64,000 nt of DNA. Origin: Desmodus rotundus (Eukaryota; Chordata; Mammalia; Chiroptera; Phyllostomidae). The stretch's first letter is position 1. Each line of letters starts with the position of its first letter. The translations under genes were made by a program, and so were the position numbers. Below the pieces are notes generated by a model, which made no database searches, had not been told where the DNA came from, and saw nothing but the letters and a program-made list of their open reading frames with translations. The DNA lies in the NCBI RefSeq assembly GCF_022682495.2, contig NC_071396.1, positions 26,533,735 through 26,597,734 on the forward strand. The letters are read 5' to 3'. This document shows, one piece after another, positions 30,380 through 42,121 of this stretch.

Positions 30380-30790
30380 TTCAGCCTCTGAAATGATGGA
30401 CGTCTTGCTATTTGCAACAACGTGCATGAAACTTGAGGGTGTTTTGCTGAGTGAAAGAAAGAAACACTGTAGGGTATTGTTTATACGTGGAATTTGGGAA
30501 TAAAAAAGTTGAACGCATAGAAACAGAGAGTTGCATGGTGGTTGCCAGGGTAGAAGACAGCTACGTTTTAAGGATTTGATGCACAATATGGTGACTGTGG
30601 GTGATAGTATTGCATGCTTGCTATGTGCTGAGAGAGTGGATCTGAAGCATCTTTTTAAAAAGGTCAGGATGTGAGGTGACAGAAGTGTTATTATCCTGGC
30701 TGTGGAAACAGTCTCATGGCGTTTCCGTGCATTGCCATCCCATGGCACAATCTGTCGATTACACCTCGATAAAGCTGGGACACATGAAAA
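30380..30790 (+). mobile_element. L1 3' UTR fragment
   Basis: CAACGTGCATGAAACTTGAG, TGAGTGAAAGAAAGAAACAC, GTTGCATGGTGGTTGCCAGG and ATTACACCTCGATAAAGCTG are hallmarks of old mammalian L1 3' UTR on the plus strand. It is 5' truncated and has no coding capacity. Confidence 0.85.
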
Positions 30791-30948
30791 ATAAAAGTGC
30801 GTACAGATTCAGCAGCCCCTCGGTCTCCAGCCTCATGTGCCGTTCGGTGTACGCGCTGCCCACCCTTCATGGAGTAAGGACCTCGCTCGGCCAATAAAGG
30901 GCTGGCGAGTTAAACACGACATTCTTTACGATGTTCTATAAGTCTTTT

Positions 30949-31151
30949 TTTTATCCTCACCCAAGGATAGATTTTTTAAAAAATTGACTTTAGAGAGGGA
31001 AGGAAGGAGAGAGAGAAAGAGAGAGGAAAACATCAATGTGAGAGAGAAACATCGGTCACTGCCTCCTGTACGCGCCCCGACTGGGGATCAAACCCGCAAC
31101 CTTTCGGTGTATGGGACGATGCTCCAACCAGCTGAGCCATCCGGCCAGGGC
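30949..31151 (-). mobile_element. VES-type SINE (ATCCTCACC-tail subfamily)
   Basis: Reverse-oriented tRNA-derived SINE: T-rich start, ATCCTCACCCAAGGATA tail, GAAACATCGG, box B complement GGGGATCAAACCC and head ending CCGGCCAGGGC. Imperfect target-site duplication TATAAGTCTTTTT / TGTATGTCTTTTT. Confidence 0.93.
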
Positions 31152-31619
31152 CGTGTATGTCTTTTTGATGGGTGCTTTGTGGGCACATTCTCTGGCCCTC
31201 TGGTCCCCCCTTGAAGAGGAGGCAATGTGGGCACCAGGCCTCTCCACTGAGGGTGGCCAGAGATGCCCTGAGCCCATCCTGCCCCTCCAGACTGCAGCTG
31301 GACCTTCCAGAATAAGCGGCATCTTTAAGAAAGTCTCCAGCGAAGAGTTCAGCTGAAGCATCACTGTCTTAACATTGAAGACAGTGCCAGCATCCTCTAC
31401 TAAAGCCTGCTCTGAGGGGTCTCCGTGCAAACGATTAGAAGTTCTTTAAATGCACTCTTACCATGCACGCTCGCCTTCCAATCCTAAACAACACAACGAA
31501 AGTGGAGGGCGTGAAAAACCCCAGAGGAGCTGGCAGAAGTGACGACGCACTCACAAACAGAATTTGAAAAGTATGCATGCACGTGTGTGTTTGGTGAGAG
31601 GGGTGAGCATTTTCCTCGG

Positions 31620-32330
31620 GTTAAAAATGGAGAAGACACTTGGTTCTCTAGAAATACGCGTGCAGGATAATTTTAAGTTATCTGAATTCCTGGAGTTTCC
31701 TCAGAACATTAAAAATGGAACTGCTGTTCGACCCAGCAATCCTACTTCTGAGAATATATCCTAAGAATCCAGAAACATTGGTCGGAAAGAACACAAGCAC
31801 CCCGATGTTCACAGCAGCGTCATTTACAATCACCAAGAGACGGAAGCAGCCCGAGTCCCCGTCAGTAGACAAGTGGATAAAAAAGCCGTGGTCCATTCAC
31901 ACAATGGAAGACTAATCTTCTGTTAAAAAAAAGAAAGAAAGAAAGAAACTCTTACCCTTTGTGACATGGATGTGCCTGGGGATATTATGCTAAGTGCAAC
32001 AAGCCAGTCAGAGAGAGACAAATATCACATGATCTCACTCACACGTGGAGCGTAATGAACAAAATAAACTGTCAAACAAAATAGGACCAGAGGCATGGGC
32101 ACATGGAACAGACTTCCAGATCTCAGAGGGGAGTGAGGGTGGGGACTAGAGGAGATTAGCCAAAGCACAGACGTGCATGTGAGCAAAGCCCGTGGACGCA
32201 GGCGACAGCGTGTGGACGGCCAAGGGAAGGAGGGGAGAATGTAGCAGAGGGGGGCAAAGGAAGAAATGGGGGATATTTGTAATAGTGTCAACAACCAAAC
32301 CATGAAATCATATCCAGCAGATATACACAC
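31620..32330 (+). mobile_element. L1 ORF2 end and 3' UTR, 5' truncated
   Basis: CTGTTCGACCCAGCAATCCT, TCACAGCAGCGTCATTTACA, GTGGATAAAAAAGCCGTGGT, ATTATGCTAAGTGCAACAAG and TGATCTCACTCACACGTGGA are in L1 order on the plus strand. An A/GAAA interruption occurs at about 31925-31948. ORF2 is not open. Confidence 0.9.
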
Positions 32331-33459
32331 CACGATAACGCAGTACAAAAAGACAACCCAATTGATAACTGGTAAAAATAAACATGTCAAACAAAAGAGA
32401 AGGGAATAAGGTCTAAGGTTTACATCAAACAGCCAGTGCTTGGGCACCAGCAGGAGTTTCCACGGACAAGGGTGATTCCAGGCTGGCACAAACTGGAAGT
32501 GAGTTTCCCGGTGGCCGGCCACCAAGAGGAGATCAGACAAGGCCACCTCAGCAAGTGTCCCGCCTGCCGGGAAACATTGAAAGGCTGCAGACGGCGCAAT
32601 AGCCAGGGTCCCAGTAAATTTCTGCCCCTGAATTAAAGAAAAAGCCAATGGTATGTTGGAAGGGACTCAGAGGCCTTGCAAACGTGGACCCTACAACCAA
32701 GCTGGAAAGGATGATAAACTTCCGGCCCCTTGGGTTCCCTTCCATACAATTGCAGCTTTTTGTTCAAGGTTCACAGGAACCTGGAAATCACACCCACCGT
32801 GAATGAGCTAGAGCCCCCCCAGCCCACGGCACCCGTAGAAAACGGGACACTGTAATGGAATCATTCCATTTCTGTGGAATGGTCAGACAGGGACAGTCAC
32901 TGGTGACACAGGGCAGGTCCGAGGTTGCTGGGGGCCGGCCGTGGGGTGGGGCTAACTGCAGCTAGACAGAAGGGATCTTTTCGGGGAGGGGGGGATGGAA
33001 AATGCTCTGGACTAGATCACGGTCATAGCTGCGCAACACTGTGAATTTACTAAAAAGCGTTGACTCGTGCATTTGAAGTGGGTAGGTTGTATGGTATGTA
33101 AATTTGTTACACATCAAAAAAGCTGTTAAAAATAAAAATATGAGATGGAAATAAACCCAAGTTGCTATTCCATAACCAAATCTTGGTGGCTCAGCAAATG
33201 CCCAGAACACGCTTCGCCGGCACTTAGCCGAATGGGCAGGAAGCACTAGGTCAGTCTGTTGCTTCCCCAGGGCACATGCTGCCCGAGCCACGCAGCTCCA
33301 CCCGCTCCTGTCAATCAGTGGAGGGGGGCTCGGCGGTGCTGAGCAGGCCCCAGGGCCACGGAGGCCAGCATGCAGACGCAGGTGGCTGGAGGGCCAGGAA
33401 CCCTGCTCCTGTGGCTGAAGACATCCTCAGTCTTCACAACAAGCTGAGGCACCATATTC

Positions 33460-33560
33460 CGTGAGTGTGTGTGATATGTGTGGTGTGGTGTGTGTGGAAT
33501 GCAGTGTGTAGTGTGCTCTGTAGTAGGTGTAGGGTGTGTGTGAGTGTGTGTGACAGTGGT
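33460..33560. repeat. TG-rich imperfect microsatellite
   Basis: Interrupted GTGTG/GTGTGGTGT runs with single AGT and AAT interruptions over about 100 bp. Confidence 0.9.
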
Positions 33561-34063
33561 GAGGTGGCGGTGGCTGCAGACCGCCCGGGAGCAGGACATG
33601 AATCAGTCACAGTGGGGCGGAGATCCTTCTGGAAAAGGGCACCTAGAAACATCATTTAAAGATTTAAAAAAAAAATCCCATTACTATCCACAGGCCACAA
33701 AGCCATGTTGCAGAGCCACAGACCAGTCAGGGAGCAGCCAAGGGCCCTGGGCATCCACACAACTGATGGGCTGGTGAGAAAAGAATGGACCCCAGCAAGC
33801 AGTTAGCCATCCACTGGCTAAGAGAGAGGAGGCATTCAGACCTGATTCACCGATGAGCTCCCTGTTGAAGCCACCTGATCGGGGATCTAACAGGCAAGAG
33901 GTCCTCCATGCCTGCACTCAAAAAACTAGCTCAGCATCTTCAGCATCTTCCCCCAACACCTGGCGAGCAACGCCTGGCGAGCACCAGGTGCCCAGAGTTC
34001 AGAGCTAGCCCACGGCTCCCGGGAGCACCGTCGGGACTGACACCCCAAACTCAGCCTGCCTCA

Positions 34064-34252
<189 letters not shown>

Positions 34253-35598
34253 CTATGACAGGCGCCGCTGCTTGCTCTCTGGCCACCCCTGCATCAGTCT
34301 GGGAATGTGTTTTGCAGCTGACCCGAGAGATCTCCTCAGACAGGCTCCAAGGGGCCAGTGTCCAACCCCATTGCATGTACACTGTGATTTTTTTTCATGT
34401 ACAACTAAAACAAAGTTCTGAGCACAACGGGAACCTGAGGAGGGCGTCGGCAGGTGGGAATGTCAGTCCATGGGCAGCAGGGAAGAGCGGCCGGGGCGCT
34501 TGTTCCGCTGTGTTCAAAGCTTCAGCTCCGGGCTGCGAAAGGCCCATTCTTGGTAGGTGCTGAGCAAGCATCTCTTGTTTTCTGTATTCTTTGACCCTGG
34601 GGCTTGCTGACTCAGGGCGGGGCGGGGGTGGGGAATGTCCCTTTCCTTACCTGCCAGGGCTAGCTAGTTCCTAGAGGTGGTAAATCACCTGCCCGCCAGT
34701 GCAGCTCTCAAATACAGACTGACCAATGCAGAGACCCCACTCTAGCATCTCCTTTATTGGGGTCCCACACTCCAGGCCACCATCCATGTGCCTTCATCAG
34801 ACAGGGCCACGTGCTGGACAGCTGAGGACAGTCTGTAGGACCCAGAGCCTGCTGGAATTATTCAAAAGCCAATAGCCAGCCTCCCCCCTCTCCTTTCTTG
34901 CCCACGTCCTCTCCCTCGGCCTCCTGCGTTGCCCCAGTGCCTCCCCATGGGGCCCTGCCTGTCCTGTGCTTGCCGATGCTAGGGAACTCTAAGTATGATA
35001 GACATCTTCCTTCATGACAGACATTTCTGTGTCTGCATGTCTTATCACGTCTGACTAAAACAAATCTCGAGTACCCTCCAAACACAGCCCCTACGTGTTA
35101 GTTTTAAAAAGTAAACTATCTCAAGAAACGCAGGCAGCCGGTCAAGAGGCTAGCGCCACAGAGCAGAGCTGAACTTATTTTAGTGCCCCGGGGGGAGCTC
35201 TGGTGAGGTCTTCCCACTTTCTGCGGAGCCTGAGGCAGCCTCTTCTATTCCTCCGGTCTTTAAATGCAAAGCTCAGATCAAAAGGCAGTTGAGAACAGCC
35301 TTCATTGTGACAGATGCCATCGGAGACAGACTCAGGAAAAGATCCAAGGAGAGAAGTCCATGAAAGGCATGAAAAGTCACTGCTTAGAACAGTCACACCC
35401 TCCCCCAAACGGAAGAGCATATCGCATGTAGAAAACCAAAAAGCAATATGGAAGTTCAAATATGAGTTAGGAAATCAATTTTTATTGTAAGTGGCTGAGA
35501 GGTTGGGCTGGTAAAACTCGGAGAAGAAACACAGGACAGGGACAATGAGTGTCTCAGAGTACAGGCCAGGGGAGCTCACTTAGCCAAAGAGCGGGAGA

Positions 35599-35807
35599 GC
35601 CCTGGCCGGGTGGCTCGTTGGTTGGAGCATCATCCCATGCACCAGAAGGTTGTGGGTTCAATCCCTGGCATGCACCTGGGTTGGTTGTAGGTTTGATCCC
35701 TGGTCAGGGTATATACAGGAGGCAACCAATCAATGTTTCTCTCTCTCTCTTTCTCTCCATCACCCCTAAAATCAATAAACATGTTCTCGGGTGAGGATTA
35801 AAAAAAA
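35599..35807 (+). mobile_element. VES-type SINE, variant with two box-B-like motifs
   Basis: GCCCTGGCCGGGTGGCTCGT head, tail AAAATCAATAAACATG followed by TTCTCGGGTGAGGATTAAAA. Two box-B-like motifs are seen: GGTTCAATCCC near 35657 and GGTTTGATCCC near 35690. Confidence 0.93.
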
Positions 35808-36185
35808 GAGAGAGACACAGAGAGGAATTATCCAAGAAATCACACACACAAATTTCCTAGACGCAAGAGGAACCAGTCAAGAGTAAGGGCAAGAGAAGGC
35901 ATTCCCCAGAAGTGAGTCCTCACAGGGCTTCTTTCTCTGGGTCATGGACTTCAGGATCAGCTCCAGAGAAACAAGGGTGAACACTGATTAAGAGGAAGTC
36001 AGCTGTCAAACTGAACTTGGAGACTTAGAAAAGGGGTTTTGATGATGAGGTGTACAGGGGGCCTGGGAAAGGGGCAGGCACCAAAGTATAGTGGAATATG
36101 AGGGGTCTCTAGGGAGGGGGGGTGGGTTCCAATGTGGGGAACACTGTGGAGTTGATTAAGGACATCGTTTTTTGTTTTTGTGTTT

Positions 36186-36266
36186 TAATGCTCACCTGAG
36201 GAAATGTTTCCATTGATTTGAGAGAGGGGGAAGGGGAGAGAGAGAGAGAAAGAGAGAAACATCGAT
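36186..36266 (-). mobile_element. VES-type SINE, 3' (tail) part, split by an L1
   Basis: Reads AATGCTCACCTGAGGAAATG then GATTTGAGAGAGGGGGAAGG to AGAAACATCGAT, where the L1 insertion interrupts it. The remainder resumes at 38141. Confidence 0.93.
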
Positions 36267-37035
36267 TCGAGAACCAAGATGGCGGCGTAGGTAGACACAC
36301 TGCGCCTCCTCGCACAACCAGAACTGACAGAGAATCGAACAGCAAGGGGGACCAACACCAAGAAAATAGAAAATAACCATTCATCCAGACTGGTAGGAGG
36401 GGCGGAGACGGGCACCGGGGTGGAGAGGACTCGCGTGGCTGTGGCGGGACTGAGACTGGCGGAGTGTGGGACAAATGGCGCAGGCAGTCCGAGCACTAAC
36501 AGACCCTGCGGCCCCACATCTGCGCAGATAAACTGAGAGGGCCGGACTCAGAGTGGCGGAGAGTGGGGCAGGCAGAGCAGCGGGTAGCACCCCGCGGCAC
36601 CAAATTTGCCCACAGATAAACCTGATGAATGGCGGGCAACGAAGCAGACCGTGCAACCCAGGGCTCCAGCTCGGGGAAATAAAGCCTCAAACCTCTGATT
36701 GAAAGCGCCCCTGGGGGTTGGGGCAGCAGCAGGAGAGACTCCCAGCCTCACAGAAGAGGTTGTTGGAGAGACCCACAGGGGCCTAGAGTGTGCACAGGCC
36801 CACTTACTTGGGAACCAGCACCAGAGTGGCCCAGTTTGATTGTGGGTAGCGGAGTGAAGGATTGAAATCCGGAGGAGAGTGAGGCGGGCGCCATTGTTCC
36901 CACTCGGCCCCTCCCCCTCGTACAGCGTCACAGCTCAGCGACCAGCGTTACCCCGCCCTGGTGAACACTTAAGGCTCCGCCCCTTAAAGTAACAGACGCG
37001 CCAAGACAAAAAAAAAAAAAAAAAAAAAGGCCCAA

Positions 37036-37725
37036 ATGACAGAACACTTCAAAGCTCCAGAAAAAATACAACTAAGCGAGGAAGAGATAGCCAACCTATC
37101 GGATGCACAGTTCAAAGCACTGGTTATCAATATGCTCACAGACTTGGTTGAATCTATTCGAAAAACAGATGAAAAAATGAAGCCTATGCTAAGAGAAACA
37201 AAGGAAAATGTACAGGGAACCAATAGTGATGAGAAGGAAACTGGGACTCAAATCAATGGTGTGGACCAGAAGGAAGAAACAAACATCCAAACAGAAAAGA
37301 ATGAAGCAACAAGAACTTGGAAAAATGAGGAGAGGCTTAGGAACCTCCCGGACACCTTGAAACGTTCCCACATCCGAATTATAGGGGTGCCAGAAGGAGA
37401 AGAGGAAGAACAAAACATTGATAACTTATTTGAACAAATAATGAAGGAGAACTTCCCTAATCTGGCAAAGGAAATAGACTTCCGGGAAGTCCAGGAAGCT
37501 CAGAGAGTCCCAAAGAAGCTGGACCCAAGGAGGAACACACCAAGGCACATCATAATTACATTACCCAAGATTAAACGCAAGGACCTACATCCAAGATTAC
37601 TATATCCAGCAAAGCTATCACTTAGAATGGAAGGGAAGATAAAGTGCTTCTCAGATAAGGTCAAGTTAAAGAAGCTCATCATCACCAAGCCCTTATTATA
37701 TGAAATGTTAAAGGGAGTTACCTAA
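37036..37725 (+). CDS. L1 ORF1p-like protein, 229 aa, shortened
   Basis: ORF1p is the RNA-binding chaperone of L1. This frame has an acidic N-terminal part (LSEEEIANLSDAQFKALVIN), a short helical segment (residues about 35-100) in place of the usual long coiled coil, and an RRM-like part containing IRIIGVPEGEEEE, ENFPNLAKEIDF and TPRHIIITLPKIK (residues about 110-185). The C-terminal domain is incomplete: after LPKIKRKD it jumps to HPRLLYPAKLSL and ends TKPLLYEMLKGVT. Compared with human ORF1p, roughly 45 residues of the CTD core, including the ARREW region, are missing in frame. Human ORF1p has 338 residues. The ATG at 37036 follows the A-tract by seven bases and is the natural start. Expression is not implied. 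Confidence 0.8.
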   Translation: MTEHFKAPEKIQLSEEEIANLSDAQFKALVINMLTDLVESIRKTDEKMKPMLRETKENVQGTNSDEKETGTQINGVDQKEETNIQTEKNEATRTWKNEERLRNLPDTLKRSHIRIIGVPEGEEEEQNIDNLFEQIMKENFPNLAKEIDFREVQEAQRVPKKLDPRRNTPRHIIITLPKIKRKDLHPRLLYPAKLSLRMEGKIKCFSDKVKLKKLIITKPLLYEMLKGVT

Positions 37726-38077
37726 GAAAAAGAAGATCAAAAATTGGAACAGTAAAAATGACAGCAAACTCACAGTTATTAACGGCCACACATAAAACAA
37801 AAACGAAAGCAAACTAGGCAAACAACTAGAACATGAGGGTTGTCATTAAGGGAGTGGGAGGGGGAGAGAGGGGGAAAGGTACAGAGAATAAGTAGCATAG
37901 ATGATAGGTGGAAAATAGACAGGGGGAGGGTAAAAATAGTGTAGGAAATGTAGAAGCCAAAGAACTTATAAGTATGACCTATGGACATGAACTATAGGGG
38001 GGGAATGTGGGAGGGAGGGGGGTGGGCAGGATGGAGTGGAGTGGGGGGGGAAATGGGACAACTGTAATAGCATAATC

Positions 38078-38083
38078 AATAAA
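38078..38083 (+). promoter_or_regulatory. Polyadenylation signal of the compact L1
   Basis: AATAAA in CATAATCAATAAATATATTT immediately before the A-rich tail of the element, the expected location for an L1 3' end. Confidence 0.75.
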
Positions 38084-38140
38084 TATATTTAAAAAAAATA
38101 ATAAAAAAAATAAAAAATAAAAAAAAAATAAAAAAAAAAA

Positions 38141-38303
38141 GAAACATCGATGTGAAAGAGAAACATCAATTGGTTGCCTCTCGTATGCGCCCCAACCAGG
38201 GATCGAACCCACCACCTAGGCATGTGCCCCAGCCATGGATCAAACACTCAACCATTTGGTGCAGGGAATGGCCTTCCAACCAACTGAGCCATGTGGCCAG
38301 GGC
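38141..38303 (-). mobile_element. VES-type SINE, 5' (head) part, split by an L1
   Basis: Resumes at GAAACATCGATGTGAAAGAG and runs through two box-B-complement motifs (GGGATCGAACCC, ATGGATCAAACACT) to the head GTGGCCAGGGC. Together with 36186-36266 it forms one SINE. Confidence 0.93.
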
Positions 38304-38627
38304 AGGGATACATTGTTTTTAAAAATCTTGTAATAAGAAAGAAAAAGGGCAACCGGAAACTCCAGGGGGAAAGAATCTGTACTATAAAGTCATGGTTTGA
38401 AGGTGAAACAACAATCCAATAAAGCTTAAAGGAAGAAGGAAGAGGAGGCGGCTAAAGAATAATCATAAAAGAACATGATTATGATTAATCACAAAAGAAC
38501 AGTCATTCCAGATGAAGAAATACAACCTCCCCTTACTTCCAAACACACATAAAGAAGGAGAGAGAAGGAAGCAGACTGAGGATGGAAATATTTGCTTGAC
38601 GTCAGTCTGTACCCAGTTGGTTTCTTT

Positions 38628-38794
38628 TTTTTTCTCATTGATTTGAGAGAGAGAGAGAGGCATTGATATGAGAGACATCAGTCGGTTGCCTCCCACACGC
38701 ACCCAACAAGGGATCAAACTGGCAACCTGGACATGTGCCCTGACCAGGAATCAAACCCGCAACCTTTTGGTGGTGTACAGGGCATGGCCAGGGC
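38628..38794 (-). mobile_element. VES-type SINE, with internal deletion
   Basis: TTCTCATTGATTTGAGAGAG tail side, CATCAGTCGGTTGCCTCCCA, ACCAGGAATCAAACCCGC, then a shortened head (the ACTGAGCCAC region is missing) ending GGCCAGGGC. Confidence 0.88.
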
Positions 38795-39518
38795 AGCACC
38801 CAGCCGTTTTAACGAGTCACATTATAAACAGTGACTGGGATTTCAATAGCTGAACACAGGCACCTTTACAAACTCCCTCTGGGCCATTCCGTGACGTTGA
38901 AGCCAGGTTCCCTGGAACTTCAGCATCTGCGGAAGTGCTTTCTGCAAATGCTTGATTCCCAAATTTTCTTTCCATATTTAAAAACTTCTAATAAAAGCCC
39001 AAACACGCTCCGGCGACTGTTTACAAATTTGTGGCTCTTCAGAGACCAGCAGTGTATTCATTCCTGTGGCCCATGGAACTCCTTTCCGGGTGGAAATTTA
39101 ACTCAAACTTCTCTAGCCCCGAATGGGCATATATTTGCACCTCTTGTAAGGGAGTCACCCTGAGGGACCGCAGGTTTGCATGGCTTTTTCGGAAAACGTA
39201 CATTCCCGCTGACAATCGCAGCGCAGAGCCAGCAGCTGGCTTGGCCCGTGTTCCCGCCACTGCACCGGCAGAAACCCAAACCAGGGATCGAACCCATAAC
39301 CTAGGCGTGCACAGCACAGGGGAAGCACAGCTGTGCTCGTTTCCAGCTTGGTTTCCTTCCGTCTGGTTTACATGTTTGTAACCAGCACGGCTGGCATCTG
39401 TTAAGTTCGTGATTCAATTCTGGGAGGAAAGAAAAAAAAAATCCCTCCCAGCTCTTCCTGCACACAATTGGGTCAATTTAATTGAAGAGACCCTTGAGAT
39501 TGGAAGACAAATGGGTAA

Positions 39519-39538
39519 AAAAAAAAAAAAAAAAAAAA
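39519..39538. repeat. A20 homopolymer
   Basis: Uninterrupted adenine run, with no clear retroelement body upstream. Confidence 0.9.
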
Positions 39539-39779
39539 GCCGACGTAAAAACCTGTTACTATTAGCAACGGCTTACCTGTGTGACTCAGTGATTTCTCAG
39601 CATGGCTCAAGCAAAGCAGAAAATTGAGATAAATGAGACCCGAACGCGGTCATCATTAGCCAAATGCAAATCTTAATATCCACAATGACAGTTGTAGGGC
39701 TCTCGCCCCTGGGCAAACTGACGGTTATGCAGAAATGGTGTAAAAGTGAACTCTTACAGGAAGCGTGTGCTGACGCCCC

Positions 39780-39863
39780 TCACTTTCCTGCAGGCGGGTC
39801 AGACCCGCAACCCCTTCGTGTACGGGACGATGCTCCAACCTGCGGAGTCCCCTGGCCAGGGCT
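39780..39863 (-). mobile_element. VES-type SINE head fragment
   Basis: GGTCAGACCCGCAACCCCTT, TACGGGACGATGCTCCAACC and CCTGGCCAGGGC are the head of a reverse-oriented copy; the tail is absent. Confidence 0.75.
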
Positions 39864-39865
39864 GA

Positions 39866-39933
39866 AACCTGTATCATCATATTAACCAATGTCACCCCAA
39901 TAAATTCAATTAAAATTAAAAAATAAAATAACG
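39866..39933 (+). mobile_element. L1 3' terminus fragment
   Basis: ATTAACCAATGTCACCCCAA followed by TAAATTCAATTAAAATTAAA and an A-rich tail. It is the reverse complement of the L1 ends at 5331 and 7717. Confidence 0.7.
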
Positions 39934-39942
39934 GTTTGTTTA

Positions 39943-40075
39943 TTCCAGTCAGGGCACATACCAAGGTTGAAGGTTTGATCCTGAGTCAGGGCGCCTACAG
40001 GAGCCAACCGATCAATGTTTCTCTCTCTCTCTCTCTCCCAAATTAATGAACATATTCTCAGGGGAGCATTAAAAA
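39943..40075 (+). mobile_element. VES-type SINE, 5' truncated
   Basis: Begins at CCAGTCAGGGCACATACC, repeats GGTTTGATCCTGAGTCAGGG, then GATCAATGTTTCTCTCTC and CATATTCTCAGGGGAGCATT tail. The head is missing. Confidence 0.85.
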
Positions 40076-40360
40076 AATTACATAGGTTTCAGGGGTACCA
40101 TTCTATGATGCCTCATCTCCATATGCTACTGTGTGCTCACCACCCCGAGTCCAGCCTCCTTATGCTACCATTTGTCCCCCCCTTACCCTCTTCTACCTCC
40201 CCCACCCCCTTCCCTCTGGCCATCGCCACTCTGTGGTCTGTGCCCGTGAGTTTGGTTTTTGCTTAATCCCTTCACCTTTTCCACCCAGCCTCCCAGCTCC
40301 TTTCCCCTCTGACAGCCGTCAGTCTGTTCTCTGTGTCTGTGAGTCTTAAACGAGTTTCTC
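40076..40360 (-). mobile_element. L1 3' UTR fragment (reverse)
   Basis: TTACATAGGTTTCAGGGGTA, CACCACCCCGAGTCCAGCCT and CCCTTCCCTCTGGCCATCGC match the same L1 3' UTR as at 5340-5495, here reaching further into it. Confidence 0.75.
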
Positions 40361-42121
40361 GGGGAGCTTTCCCCAGTAGGTCGAAGACAGCAGAGCCCCG
40401 GAGGGCAGTGGACGTTCTCAGGGAACCCCACAGCAAGATAAGGGGGAAGGGAGGGCTGCCCGTGGCTGCACACCCCTGGGCTGCACGCCCCTCCCCCGCC
40501 GCCACCGGCCGGTGGTGTTGACTGAACATCCCATCGGGTTCCCGTCTCCCGTATTTATCACACGGACCCTCGCTGTCACGTGGGCTCTCTGTCTGACATC
40601 ACTGAGATCAATAAGCTCATCTCCGAAGGCCTCAGTCTTGGGCGCGATTGGTCCCGCCGCCCTCAGGGTGCAGAGAGGGGGCTGCCCCAAAGACCGGCCC
40701 TTCGCCCTGGCAAGGGGCTGCTGGCCTGGCCAGCCTCGTGCAAAGCGTCCCTAGAAAACTCCGCCCGCGATAGCTCCTGGCCCTGCAATTCTGCTCAAAC
40801 CCCTTGCACAGCGGCTTGCCTGTTGCCACTCCAAGCCGGCTGACAAGGGGTTCAGTCCCAGACAAGTGGGAGGTCAGATGCTGAGGAAGGACCATTAAGA
40901 AGCCACGGGATGGAAATCGGGGAGAGACGGACGGGATCACATGTTCCAGCATGAAAGACGAAGGCCGCAGCGGGGAAGCCCAGAGGAGGTCTAGAGCTGA
41001 GCCAACTCAGGGAGAGGGCAGAGGAATTGTTTCGCTTTGTGTGACTTGCAGAACAACCCCACACAAGACATGTTGAAGCACACCCGAGGCTGCACGGCCT
41101 GAGGCCCCTGAGACCCTGGGCACAGGCCCACTCTGCTGGCTGACCTGGGGCACGTGGACGCCCGGCTCTGAGCACCAGCTTCCGCCCTGGTAAAGATGGG
41201 CACTCGTACCGACTTTGGGCACTTTGCAGAGAGGGAGGGACCAGGCAGAGAGGCTAAGGCCCTCTGGTGACAGCAGCTCATGGGGAAGCTGCCGCCACTC
41301 ACAAAGGCGCAATCCCGGCTCTTCTCTGGGACGTCTGGCCCCTGCCTGCCCTGCTTCCGGCTGAGACACCCCCAGGACGCTGTCCCTGCCTCTCCCATCA
41401 CTGCTGTGCTCCCCACCCCACCTGGAGCTGGGCTCGAATCTCCCACCCGTCCCAGGTGGAAAGGCTTGGAACTTGAGTGTGTGACTCCGGTGTGCTGTGG
41501 CTGACCGTGTTGACAGCTGTCCCTCCCACATCCAGGGCCCTGACAGCTGCTGACTCCCTGCTCAAGGCTGGGGGCCCTGGCCACCAAGCACGCTCGGTCC
41601 ACGCATGGGGCAGGTGAGCGGAACTGACCCCAGAAGCGGCTGTCAACCCCTGTCAGAGGCAGTGGCAGTCACCCTGAGCTCCTCCCGCCCTGGGAGCGGG
41701 CCCTGTTGCCCACAGAAGTGGCTTGCTTTTGAATACGTTCTGTGTTGGCTTCTGTCCCTCTCCCCTTCCCCTCTCCCGTCTCACTTCTCGCCCAAGTAAA
41801 CTACCTGCACTGAAGCCCCTGTCTTGGGTGGACTTCTGGGGGAACCTGAGACACTTGGTAAGAAAATAAATTCTATTTCATCAGCAACTCGTTGATTAAC
41901 CCAACATGAGCCCTCACAAGCTAGGTCACACCATACCTGAGTTTGTCCTACATACCTGGGGTGGCGTCGCCCCCCCCCCCCGACTCTGCCATCAGCCACA
42001 GGGTCACGGGAATGTGTGACAGAGAGAGGGCCGTGGCCAGAGGACAGCACTCTCAGAGCCAGACGCAAGCCTGCAGATGGGCAGATGTAGTTTTGTACAG
42101 GCTGTAAGAAAGGGATGGTTG

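Larger units (their letters stand above)
36267..38140 (+). mobile_element. Compact ORF1-only L1-type retrotransposon (HAL1-like), full length
   Basis: The 1.87-kb element begins just after AGAAACATCGAT (36255-36266) and ends in an A-rich tail followed by the same 12 bases (38140-38151, first base ambiguous with the tail), a clean target-site duplication. The 5' UTR starts GAGAACCAAGATGGCGGCG, a YY1-type site found at L1 5' ends, and runs to an A21 tract (37008-37028). One ORF1-like frame follows (37036-37725). No endonuclease or reverse transcriptase sequence exists: the stop of ORF1 is followed directly by a G-rich 3' UTR (37840-38070) and AATAAA at 38078-38083. Without ORF2 it would have needed another L1's enzymes to move. 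Whether it belongs to a HAL1 family or is a deleted L1 is an inference. Confidence 0.9.

Noticed and set aside
36288..36931. Open frames in the 5' part of the compact L1
   Set aside because: They lie antisense or out of frame in L1 5' UTR sequence and have no match to L1 proteins.
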